NCBI RefSeq assembly: GCF_006864535.1
Contig: NZ_QHLL01000002.1
Location: 1-64,000 of the forward strand
Direction: 5' to 3'
DNA length: 64,000 nucleotides
From: Campylobacter sp. MIT 12-8780
GTDB lineage: Bacteria > Campylobacterota > Campylobacteria > Campylobacterales > Campylobacteraceae
Shown: in pieces, positions 31,081 to 36,708 of the stretch
How the letters are laid out: each line of letters begins with the position of its first letter
Position numbering within the stretch: position 1 is the stretch's first letter
Position numbers and translations under genes: made by a program
The notes under the pieces: model-generated
The model's database searches: none
Told to the model about the DNA's origin: nothing
Seen by the model: the letters and a program-made list of their open reading frames with translations, nothing else

Positions 31081-31575
31081 TAAAAGCTCACAAATACAGC
31101 TTATCTTACCCAGTTTAACAATAAAAACAAGTGCTTAAACAAGTGTTATTTAGGCGTATCTTTGCAACTCACTCTTAAAAAAGAGCGAGTTTGCAATAGA
31201 TTGAAGGTTTGTCAAGCCCACAAAAAAGTCTCGTATTACAAGGCTACATCATAGACTTGTAAAGCAAGGCTTAAAAAGCCTCTGAAAGATCCGGAGTGGA
31301 AATTTAAGGAAGACAAAGGATGCTCCGGACCTTTAAGAAGCTTTTATTAGCTCTTTTCACTTGTTTTAATTAAGCTTAAAATCAGCTTAATTTTTAGTTG
31401 ATTTTGCTTCACGAAGAAGCATTTAAAACTTACTTAAAAGCAAATTTCATTCCAAATTTGCTTAAAAAGCAAGGCTTTTTCATTTTTTATAAAAATCTAA
31501 CTCACTTCATATAACAAGCTAGATTTTAAGCCCAGCCCACTTAGGCTAGGCTTAGCTTAAAAAGCTTTTAAAAGC
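31081..31575. other. 495-base structured intergenic region before flgE
   Basis: No ORF with a ribosome site was found. The region is rich in inverted repeats: TTGCAACTCACTCTT with AAGAGCGAGTTTGCAA (31162-31196), TTACAAG with CTTGTAA (31237-31262), AGGCT with AGCCT (31267-31281), TCCGGAG with CTCCGGA (about 31292-31339), AAGCAAATTT with AAATTTGCTT (31438-31463) and AAAAAGC with GCTTTTT followed by CATTTTTT (31464-31488). It may hold a structured non-coding RNA on the plus strand ending at the last hairpin, or decayed DNA. I recognise no known RNA family. Confidence 0.35.
31464..31488 (+). terminator. terminator-like hairpin
   Basis: AAAAAGC and GCTTTTT make a 7-bp stem with a 3-base loop, followed by CATTTTTT. 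A second perfect 10-bp stem (31438-31447 with 31454-31463) lies immediately before it. Confidence 0.4.
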
Positions 31576-34269
31576 TTATTGTTTAAGCTGTATGAGTGTG
31601 TTAAGCAACTGATCGCTTGTTGTGATCGTTTTTGAGTTTGCTTGATACGCTCTTTGTATGATGATGAGATTTGTCAAGCTTGTGCTAAGATCAGCATTTG
31701 AGCTTTCAAGTGCTGAAGTTTGCATTGTGCCTCGTCCGCCTGTGCCTGAAGTGCCTATGGTTAAGTCCCCAGAGTTTGCACTGACGCGGTAGAGGTTGCC
31801 TCCCATATCTTCAAGCCCAGCATCATTTGTTACATTACCCATAGCTACACGAGCAAGGACAAGTTGGATTCCATTATCAAAGCTTCCGATGATATTGCCT
31901 TGTTGATCCACGCGGATATTTTCCGCACCTTGTCTTAAAGAGCCCGGTTTATAGCCGTCTGTTTGTTGTTTTTGTAAGGCTGAGGTTTGATCGTTGCTGA
32001 CAAGTCCATCAAAGTCCCCAGAAGATCCCAAATTCAAAGAAATTTGTTGATTTGGTGCTGAGCCGTTGTTTCCGCTGAAATTAATCGTTCTTGGGCTATA
32101 TGAGATCAAAGAGCCATCATTACCAAAACGCACATTTCCTACGACTATGTTTGTTGGACCATCGCCTGTAGTGTTGATCGTAGCAGGTTCTGGCACTTTT
32201 ATAATCATTTGCCATTCATTACCTCCATCAAGTGTGGTGGATTGTTTTACCCACTCAACACTGATAAGATGTTCAGTTCCTAAAGAGTCAAAGACTTGCA
32301 AAGAAGCCCCAAAGGCACTTAAGGCTAAGTCTTTGGTGGATTTGTTTGCTGTGCCGGTGTTAAGATTGCCTTCCCAGCCTTGAAAGACATTTGAAAAGGC
32401 TGTATTTTTGCTGATCGTTCCAGCTGCGTCTTGATACTCTGTAGCTTGGAAATTCATATTTTTAGGATCAGCGGTTAAAGGAGCCGACGCAGCACCACCT
32501 ATCGTTGTTAAAGATGGTGTTGTGGTGGTTTCATTTGGATTTGAGATCACATAGTTTCCAGTTTCATTGACTACAACCTTGACTTTTTCATTCAAATCGC
32601 CTGTATCATGTGTGCCTGTGCCATCATAATCCACCCCATACCTTGCATCTCTTTGCAAAAGCTCTCTTAAGTCTTCTGTTGAGTGAAATACCCTTGTGTC
32701 GCTATTTTTAAGACTACCATTCACAACAGCGTTGTAGTAGTTTTGTGAAGCTACACCTTGATCGGTGGCTGGCCATGTCAAATTGTTTGCATTTGCGCCA
32801 ACGCCTGGAGTGTATTGCACTCCACCATCTGGATTATACATCGGCGATAAATTTTGAGCCGAAGAACTATAAGTGTATTTGTGAGCGGTAATAACTCGCA
32901 CGCTATTAAGGGTTAGGTTGCTAGTGGCATCTGTGCCATATGCAGCTCCTGTAGTAAAAGCTATAGCCGCACCAGCTGTTCCAGCACCGGTTATGGTTGC
33001 TGTAACATTTGTGCCATCAGCAGTCCATAAAGATGGAGTTCCAGTTTGTCCAGCTGGAGTATTTCTTGCTAAGGCAGCTGTAACAAATGTTTGAGTGGCT
33101 GCATTATAAGTGATATTATGTGCTTCACCGGCTGTGTTAGCAGCATTGACTACTAAATTGATATTTTTCATACTATCAGTTGTGCCGTTTGCATTGGTAT
33201 TGATAAAGTCTATACCTGAACCATCAGCATTTTTTACCGCTCTTACACCTGTGCCCTCTCTGGTATCTGTAGCTGCGGTAAAGGTGTTGATGTATTGGAT
33301 CGCTTGATCAAGGCTAGTGATAGTGTTGTTTTGTATAGCAACGCCATTTATCGTGATATCTAAATTTACGGTATTTGGTTGCACATTGCCATTTGTGCTT
33401 CCCCAAAATGCAGCGGTTTGACTTTGAGTTAAATTTGGATCAAAAGCATTAAGTCCAGTTTTATTTGTGCTAAACTCAGCATCAGCAAAACTCATCCAAA
33501 TGCCTTGTCCATCACGAACATTTAAGCTTTGATATGAATCACCATCAAACAAAGAAGCAAAATCCACACCTTTTTCAGTTACGGCTTGCTCGTTGTTTGA
33601 AGTGGTATAAAACTGCGTTGTGCCACTATCGTTTTCATCAGTAGCTTGTCCTGTTTTGGTGTTGTAATTATACACTGAATCAAGGCTATAAATCACTCTT
33701 GAAGTTGCTTCATCGATCTTTAAGCCACTATTTAAAGAAGCATTAAGATAAATTTGTGAGCTAGGATTTGCTGGAAGTTGCATAGCAGGATCCCAGCTGA
33801 TATTGCCTGCTGGCACGGTGGTATCAACGCGTCCTGTGGTAGGGTTTCTTACCCAGCCTTGCACGACATAACCTGAAGCATTGACAAAATTTCCAGCCGC
33901 ATCAACATTAAATGCGCCGTCTCTTGTGAGGTATTTGCTGTCTCCGCCATCATCACTCACTAAGAAAAATCCATTTCCATTGATCGCTATATCATAGTTG
34001 CTATCTGTTCTTGTGATACTTCCTTGTGAGTGGATACGATAAGTTGAGTTTGCATTTACACCAAGCCCGATTTGCATCGCATTTTGTCCGCCTAGTTCGC
34101 CTGTTGGACGCGTAGCGATAGCCATAGTTTGAGAAAACATAGTGCTGTAATTAACACGAGAGTATTTAAAGCCGTTGGTGCTAACATTGGCGATGTTATT
34201 ACCCTCAACATCCATACCGATTTGGTGCATTCTAAGTCCAGATACTCCAGACCAAAGTGATCTCATCAT
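31576..34269 (-). CDS. flgE: flagellar hook protein FlgE
   Basis: An 897-residue hook protein, far longer than the 400 residues of E. coli FlgE but normal for Campylobacter. The N-terminal helix MMRSLWSGVSGLRMHQIG with GNNIANVSTNGFKYSR and the C-terminal helix ending RAYQANSKTITTSDQLLN form the hook core. Between them the Thr/Asn-rich segment (about residues 200-600) is the variable surface domain. The start is the first ATG of the pair at 34269 with AAGGA 6 bases upstream; an earlier in-frame ATG would extend past the sigma-54 promoter. It is monocistronic. Confidence 0.93.
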   Translation of the reverse strand: MMRSLWSGVSGLRMHQIGMDVEGNNIANVSTNGFKYSRVNYSTMFSQTMAIATRPTGELGGQNAMQIGLGVNANSTYRIHSQGSITRTDSNYDIAINGNGFFLVSDDGGDSKYLTRDGAFNVDAAGNFVNASGYVVQGWVRNPTTGRVDTTVPAGNISWDPAMQLPANPSSQIYLNASLNSGLKIDEATSRVIYSLDSVYNYNTKTGQATDENDSGTTQFYTTSNNEQAVTEKGVDFASLFDGDSYQSLNVRDGQGIWMSFADAEFSTNKTGLNAFDPNLTQSQTAAFWGSTNGNVQPNTVNLDITINGVAIQNNTITSLDQAIQYINTFTAATDTREGTGVRAVKNADGSGIDFINTNANGTTDSMKNINLVVNAANTAGEAHNITYNAATQTFVTAALARNTPAGQTGTPSLWTADGTNVTATITGAGTAGAAIAFTTGAAYGTDATSNLTLNSVRVITAHKYTYSSSAQNLSPMYNPDGGVQYTPGVGANANNLTWPATDQGVASQNYYNAVVNGSLKNSDTRVFHSTEDLRELLQRDARYGVDYDGTGTHDTGDLNEKVKVVVNETGNYVISNPNETTTTPSLTTIGGAASAPLTADPKNMNFQATEYQDAAGTISKNTAFSNVFQGWEGNLNTGTANKSTKDLALSAFGASLQVFDSLGTEHLISVEWVKQSTTLDGGNEWQMIIKVPEPATINTTGDGPTNIVVGNVRFGNDGSLISYSPRTINFSGNNGSAPNQQISLNLGSSGDFDGLVSNDQTSALQKQQTDGYKPGSLRQGAENIRVDQQGNIIGSFDNGIQLVLARVAMGNVTNDAGLEDMGGNLYRVSANSGDLTIGTSGTGGRGTMQTSALESSNADLSTSLTNLIIIQRAYQANSKTITTSDQLLNTLIQLKQ

Positions 34270-34304
34270 AGTGAATCCTTTATGAAATATTGTTTGCAAT
34301 ACAT

Positions 34305-34322
34305 AAGCAAGAAGTGTTCCAA
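34305..34322 (-). promoter_or_regulatory. sigma-54 promoter of flgE
   Basis: Read on the minus strand the site is TTGGAACACTTCTTGCTT, with the GG (-24) and GC (-12) elements correctly spaced. It lies 36 bases before the flgE ATG. Campylobacter hook genes are known to be RpoN-dependent through FlgSR. Confidence 0.9.
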
Positions 34323-34413
34323 CTTTTGAAAAAAACAAAACAAATCCGCAAAAATATAAAGAATTCACTTTTGCAAACTTTTTATATTAAGCACTTTTAA
34401 AAGTAAATTCAGC

Positions 34414-34419
34414 TAGAAT
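34414..34419 (+). promoter_or_regulatory. -10 box for toxin-like RNA, cassette 1
   Basis: TAGAAT sits in a conserved position in three cassettes and is TATAAT in cassette 2. It is enclosed by a perfect 10-bp inverted repeat, TTAAGCACTT (34387-34396) and AAGTGCTTAA (34431-34440). A start near 34425-34427 would put GTTTAAGTGCTTAAC at the RNA 5' end. Confidence 0.55.
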
Positions 34420-34440
34420 TCTCGGCGTTTAAGTGCTTAA

Positions 34441-34463
34441 CTTCTTTTCGGTGCGGAAAGGAG
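34441..34463 (+). promoter_or_regulatory. SD-sequestering hairpin, cassette 1
   Basis: CTTCTTTTC pairs with GGAAAGGAG over 9 bp (two G-U pairs) around a 5-base loop GGTGC. The 3' strand contains the Shine-Dalgarno AAAGGAGG of the tiny ORF, so ribosome access would be blocked. In cassettes 2 and 4 the 3' strand is GGAAAGGGG and still pairs. Confidence 0.6.
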
Positions 34464-34471
34464 GGCTTGAT

Positions 34472-34555
34472 TTGATAGGTAAGTTTTTAAAAATTCTTAT
34501 TTTGATACTTGAGCTTATCAGGGAGCTTTTAAAACTCCTTGACAAAACTCTATAA
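34472..34555 (+). CDS. 27-residue hydrophobic peptide, type A, candidate type I toxin
   Basis: A 28-codon ORF starting at TTG, 7 bases after AAAGGAGG. The peptide begins MIGKFLKILILILELI and ends RELLKLLDKTL: Leu/Ile-rich with Lys, Glu and Arg spaced so that one helix face is charged. Small hydrophobic or amphipathic peptides with cis-antisense RNAs are the mark of type I toxins (Ldr, Ibs, Fst, AapA), although I do not recognise this sequence as any of them. The nucleotide sequence is identical to cassette 3. A phenol-soluble-modulin-like secreted peptide is the main alternative. Confidence 0.6.
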   Translation: MIGKFLKILILILELIRELLKLLDKTL

Positions 34556-34567
34556 ATTCCAAGCTAG

Positions 34568-34573
34568 ATTATA
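34568..34573 (-). promoter_or_regulatory. antisense -10 box, cassette 1
   Basis: TTTTGTATAAT on the minus strand, placed 7 bases from the CCCGC of the conserved tail. The same hexamer and spacing occur in cassettes 2 and 3. Confidence 0.5.
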
Positions 34574-34583
34574 CAAAACGCCC

Positions 34584-34602
34584 GCTTAAGCATAACTTAA
34601 AC
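34584..34602 (+). promoter_or_regulatory. 3' tail complementary to RNA 5' end, cassette 1
   Basis: GCTTAAGCATAACTTAAAC can pair with GTTTAAGTGCTTAAC (34427-34441) as two 7-bp helices split by a 3-base bulge. The complement is conserved in all four cassettes. Such 5'-3' closure keeps AapA-type toxin mRNAs untranslated. Confidence 0.55.
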
Positions 34603-34609
34603 ACAAATC

Positions 34610-34645
34610 AAGCACCCTTAAGAAGTCGCGGGCTGGGTGCTTTTT
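34610..34645 (+). terminator. intrinsic terminator, cassette 1
   Basis: AAGCACCC and GGGTGCTT form an 8-bp stem with a 17-base loop, ending in TTTTT. The loop contains GCGGG, which could also pair with CCCGC at 34581-34585, giving a pseudoknot or an alternative fold. Confidence 0.75.
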
Positions 34646-34733
34646 AAAGCTTAATAAAAAATAATCGCTTAAAAATATAAAATTTTTACTTTTGCAATTT
34701 TTTATATTAAGCACTTTTAAAAGCAAGTTCAGT

Positions 34734-34739
34734 TATAAT
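34734..34739 (+). promoter_or_regulatory. -10 box for toxin-like RNA, cassette 2
   Basis: Perfect TATAAT, aligned with TAGAAT in the other three cassettes. The predicted 5' end sequence GTTTAAGTGCTTAAC is at 34746-34760. Confidence 0.55.
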
Positions 34740-34760
34740 TTTCTCGTTTAAGTGCTTAAC

Positions 34761-34882
34761 TTCTTTTCGGTGCGGAAAGGGGTGGATAAATGATAGAGAA
34801 AGTCTTAAAGATTATTATCTTGATTTTGCAACTAGCCAAAGAGTTGTTACAACTCCTCAACTAGTTACCTTTAAAATTCCAA
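34761..34882 (-). ncRNA. predicted antisense RNA, cassette 2
   Basis: The minus-strand -10 box TATAAT is at 34888-34893, 23 bases past the ORF stop. A transcript from about 34882 would cover the whole ORF. The 3' end is unknown. Confidence 0.45.
34790..34864 (+). CDS. 24-residue hydrophobic peptide, type B, candidate type I toxin
   Basis: A 25-codon ORF starting at ATG behind AAAGGGGTGG. The peptide begins MIEKVLKIIILILQL and ends AKELLQLLN. It shares the M-I-x-K-x-L-K-I frame, the L-I-L core and the K/R-E-L-L-x-L-L end with type A, but has Glu at position 3, Gln at 14 and lacks the last three residues. The leader hairpin can still form. Role as for type A: candidate membrane-acting toxin. 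Confidence 0.6.
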   Translation: MIEKVLKIIILILQLAKELLQLLN

Positions 34883-34929
34883 ACTAAATTATACAAAACG
34901 CCCGCTTAAGCATAACTTAAACACAAATC

Positions 34930-34963
34930 AAGCACCCTTAAGAAGTCGCGGGCTGGGTGCTTT
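34930..34963 (+). terminator. intrinsic terminator, cassette 2
   Basis: Same AAGCACCC/GGGTGCTT stem as cassette 1, but the T-run is only TTT before AAAGC. Confidence 0.65.
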
Positions 34964-35052
34964 AAAGCTTGATAAAAAACAATCACTTAAAAAATATAAA
35001 CTTTTTACTTTTGCAATTTTTTATATTAAGCACTTTTAAAAGTAAATTCAGC

Positions 35053-35058
35053 TAGAAT
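35053..35058 (+). promoter_or_regulatory. -10 box for toxin-like RNA, cassette 3
   Basis: TAGAAT in the same place as in cassette 1. The predicted 5' sequence GTTTAAGTGCTTAAC is at 35066-35080 and its complement at 35223-35241. Confidence 0.5.
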
Positions 35059-35079
35059 TCTCGGCGTTTAAGTGCTTAA

Positions 35080-35201
35080 CTTCTTTTCGGTGCGGAAAGG
35101 AGGGCTTGATTTGATAGGTAAGTTTTTAAAAATTCTTATTTTGATACTTGAGCTTATCAGGGAGCTTTTAAAACTCCTTGACAAAACTCTATAAATTCCA
35201 A
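35080..35201 (-). ncRNA. predicted antisense RNA, cassette 3
   Basis: The minus-strand -10 box TATAAT is at 35207-35212, 12 bases past the ORF stop. A transcript from about 35201 would cover the ORF. The 3' end is unknown. Confidence 0.45.
35111..35194 (+). CDS. 27-residue hydrophobic peptide, type A, second copy
   Basis: Identical in nucleotide and peptide sequence to the ORF of cassette 1: TTG start, AAAGGAGG site, 27 residues. Exact identity between copies about 640 bases apart suggests recent duplication or gene conversion. Confidence 0.6.
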   Translation: MIGKFLKILILILELIRELLKLLDKTL

Positions 35202-35248
35202 ACTAAATTATACAAAACGCCCGCTTAAGCATAACTTAAACACAAATC

Positions 35249-35283
35249 AAGCACCCTTAAGAAGTCGCGGGCTGGGTGCTTTA
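35249..35283 (+). terminator. intrinsic terminator, cassette 3
   Basis: AAGCACCC/GGGTGCTT stem with 17-base loop and a short TTT run. Confidence 0.65.
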
Positions 35284-35370
35284 AAGCTTGATAAAAAATA
35301 ATCGCTTAAAAATATAAAATTTTTGTTTTTGCAATTTTTTATATTAAGCACTTTTAAAAGTAAATTCAGC

Positions 35371-35376
35371 TAGAAT
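35371..35376 (+). promoter_or_regulatory. -10 box for toxin-like RNA, cassette 4
   Basis: TAGAAT in the conserved position. The predicted 5' sequence is at 35384-35398 and its complement at 35539-35557. Confidence 0.5.
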
Positions 35377-35427
35377 TCTCGGCGTTTAAGTGCTTAACTT
35401 CTTTTCGGTGCGGAAAGGGGTGGATAA

Positions 35428-35502
35428 ATGATAGAGAAAGTCTTAAAGATCATTATCTTGATTTTGCAACTAGCCAAAGAGTTTTTACAACTCCTCAACT
35501 AG
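35428..35502 (+). CDS. 24-residue hydrophobic peptide, type B, second copy
   Basis: A 25-codon ORF like that of cassette 2, with two base changes: ATT to ATC (silent) and TTG to TTT, changing Leu19 to Phe in AKEFLQLLN. The start and AAAGGGGTGG site are unchanged. One silent and one conservative change fit maintained coding function but are too few to prove it. Confidence 0.58.
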   Translation: MIEKVLKIIILILQLAKEFLQLLN

Positions 35503-35522
35503 AAACCTAAATAAACACTGAT

Positions 35523-35528
35523 ATAATA
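35523..35528 (-). promoter_or_regulatory. altered antisense -10 box, cassette 4
   Basis: Aligned by its 7-base spacing to CCCGC, the hexamer reads TATTAT on the minus strand, one mismatch from TATAAT. The flanking sequence is not conserved, so antisense expression here may be weaker or different. Confidence 0.35.
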
Positions 35529-35564
35529 TCTAAAGCCCGCTTAAGCATAACTTAAACACAAATC

Positions 35565-35599
35565 AAGCACCCTTAAGAAGTCGCGGGCTGGGTGCTTTA
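35565..35599 (+). terminator. intrinsic terminator, cassette 4
   Basis: AAGCACCC/GGGTGCTT stem with 17-base loop and a TTT run, the same as in cassettes 2 and 3. Confidence 0.65.
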
Positions 35600-35658
35600 A
35601 AGCTTGATAAAAAAACAATCACTTTGCCCCTTACAATGATACAAAAATTTAAAAGAGC

Positions 35659-36162
35659 TTATATACAATGTAAAAGATGATAAAACTCGACATTCACAAA
35701 CTGCGGTGGAAAGGGAATTTGAGCTTGAAAGTCCTTGTAAGTATTTCCGGGCAGGGTTTTGATGATCTGTATATCATAATGCACGCTGTTTGAGCCTCTT
35801 TGGATAGTTTTGCTTGAGTCTGCTTTAAAAGCTCCTTCGCCACCACCGACTTTGTTTGTTATGGTGAGTTCTAAAAAACATTTGTTGATGTCAAATTTGG
35901 TTTTATTTGTTACTCTGCCACTGATGACAACGCTTTCGGTGCGAAGATTTCTTATGAATTTGACATTTGAAATTTCAGCTTGTTTGGTGTATTGTTCTAT
36001 TGTTAAAAAGAGTGAATATATCAGTATGGAAGTGATGAGTATATTGATAAAATAGCACGCTATAGCAGTGTGAAGCTGTTTTACCTTGATAAAGATAATC
36101 ACGCAACCTAGCACAAAAGCAAGCAAGCACACTATACATACGATAAAATGAAAGATAGTCAT
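35659..36162 (-). CDS. DUF2393-like membrane protein
   Basis: A 167-residue protein with two N-terminal helices (about 3-25 and 33-57) and a periplasmic beta-rich domain (RNLRTESVVISGRVTNKTKFDINKCFLELTI and onward). This matches what I recall of DUF2393, a Campylobacterota family found upstream or downstream of a Band-7 gene. I chose the ATG at 36162, which overlaps the previous stop as TAATG; an in-frame GTG three codons earlier lies inside the upstream gene. The function is unknown. Confidence 0.65.
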   Translation of the reverse strand: MTIFHFIVCIVCLLAFVLGCVIIFIKVKQLHTAIACYFINILITSILIYSLFLTIEQYTKQAEISNVKFIRNLRTESVVISGRVTNKTKFDINKCFLELTITNKVGGGEGAFKADSSKTIQRGSNSVHYDIQIIKTLPGNTYKDFQAQIPFPPQFVNVEFYHLLHCI

Positions 36163-36692
36163 TAAAAACACTCGCTTTGAAGTTTTACTGAAAAATTGTT
36201 TTCGTGGCTTAAATTTTCAAAGTTAATGCGTTGATCTTTGCTTTGTCCTTTTAAAAGTTCATCTATGGTTTTGCTTTTTACGCGTATGGGGATATACTCG
36301 CTTTTTAAACGCGTGATAAAACTAGCGTTTGCGTCGGCTTGATCGTAAATTTTGGCTTTAACTTTGCAGTATTTGAAATTGTATTTTGAGTCATTGCTGA
36401 TACTAAAGTCAAGGGCGAAATTTGAACTGCCATAAAAATTTTCATTGACTATATTTACAGCTCTTTGACGCACTTTTGAGTCTATGAATTGGTATCCATA
36501 CACAGCCAAACACGAACAAAAGATAAAGTTAAACAAGATGAGTAAAGTAGCGATGATAGGGGAATTTCGCAAAAAAGCGACAAATAAAAGCACGCAGATA
36601 AAGATAAAAACAACGAGCAAGGCAAACAAAAAATCCACTGGATAAAGGTGCTTAAGATAAAAGAGTAAATTTTCTCTTAGCCCGTCTGCCAT
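36162..36692 (-). CDS. DUF2393-like membrane protein
   Basis: A 176-residue protein with the same architecture as its downstream neighbour: two helices (about 17-42 and 46-68) followed by a soluble domain with FALDFSISNDSKYNFKYCKVKAKIYD near residues 92-117. The two are probably ancient duplicates. It begins 16 bases after the Band-7 gene and ends in a TAATG overlap with the next, so all three are one operon, as I recall for Cj0266c-Cj0268c. Confidence 0.65.
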   Translation of the reverse strand: MADGLRENLLFYLKHLYPVDFLFALLVVFIFICVLLFVAFLRNSPIIATLLILFNFIFCSCLAVYGYQFIDSKVRQRAVNIVNENFYGSSNFALDFSISNDSKYNFKYCKVKAKIYDQADANASFITRLKSEYIPIRVKSKTIDELLKGQSKDQRINFENLSHENNFSVKLQSECF

Positions 36693-36708
36693 GCTCGTTT
36701 CCTCTTTG

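Larger units (their letters stand above)
34441..34562 (-). ncRNA. predicted antisense RNA, cassette 1
   Basis: A minus-strand TATAAT lies at 34568-34573, 13 bases after the ORF stop. A transcript from about 34562 would be fully complementary to the peptide ORF and its SD. The 3' end is not evident, so the left boundary is nominal. Confidence 0.45.
34351..34671 (+). repeat. tandem cassette 1 (type A)
   Basis: First of four direct repeats of about 320 bases. Anchors TTTATATTAAGCAC lie at 34381, 34701, 35020 and 35338. Each unit contains a -10 box, an SD-sequestering hairpin, a tiny ORF, an antisense -10 box, a conserved tail and a terminator. Cassettes 1 and 3 share ORF type A and the ATAATCGCTT tail; cassettes 2 and 4 share type B and the CAATCACTT tail. 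Confidence 0.95.
34672..34990 (+). repeat. tandem cassette 2 (type B)
   Basis: Second unit, 319 bases. The leader and tail are nearly identical to cassette 1, while the ORF and ribosome site are of type B. The sense -10 is a perfect TATAAT at 34734-34739, so this copy may be the strongest. Confidence 0.95.
34991..35308 (+). repeat. tandem cassette 3 (type A)
   Basis: Third unit, 318 bases, near-identical to cassette 1 from the -10 box to the tail. The segment after the ORF (CCAAACTAAATTATAC) is like cassette 2 rather than 1, which points to exchange between units. Confidence 0.95.
35309..35624 (+). repeat. tandem cassette 4 (type B), diverged after the ORF
   Basis: Fourth unit. The leader and ORF follow cassette 2, but bases 35503-35533 between the ORF and the tail differ from all other units. 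Homology ends at about 35624, just before the DUF2393-like gene. Confidence 0.93.

Noticed and set aside
31201-31350. Known housekeeping RNA (SRP, RNase P or 6S)
   Set aside because: The hairpins do not contain the conserved loops of these RNAs, and their order does not fit.
34267-34368. Longer FlgE start 33 codons upstream
   Set aside because: It would begin upstream of the sigma-54 promoter and add residues foreign to hook proteins.
34351-35624. CRISPR array or insertion sequence
   Set aside because: Units are about 320 bases with no variable spacers, no transposase, no terminal inverted repeats and no target duplication.
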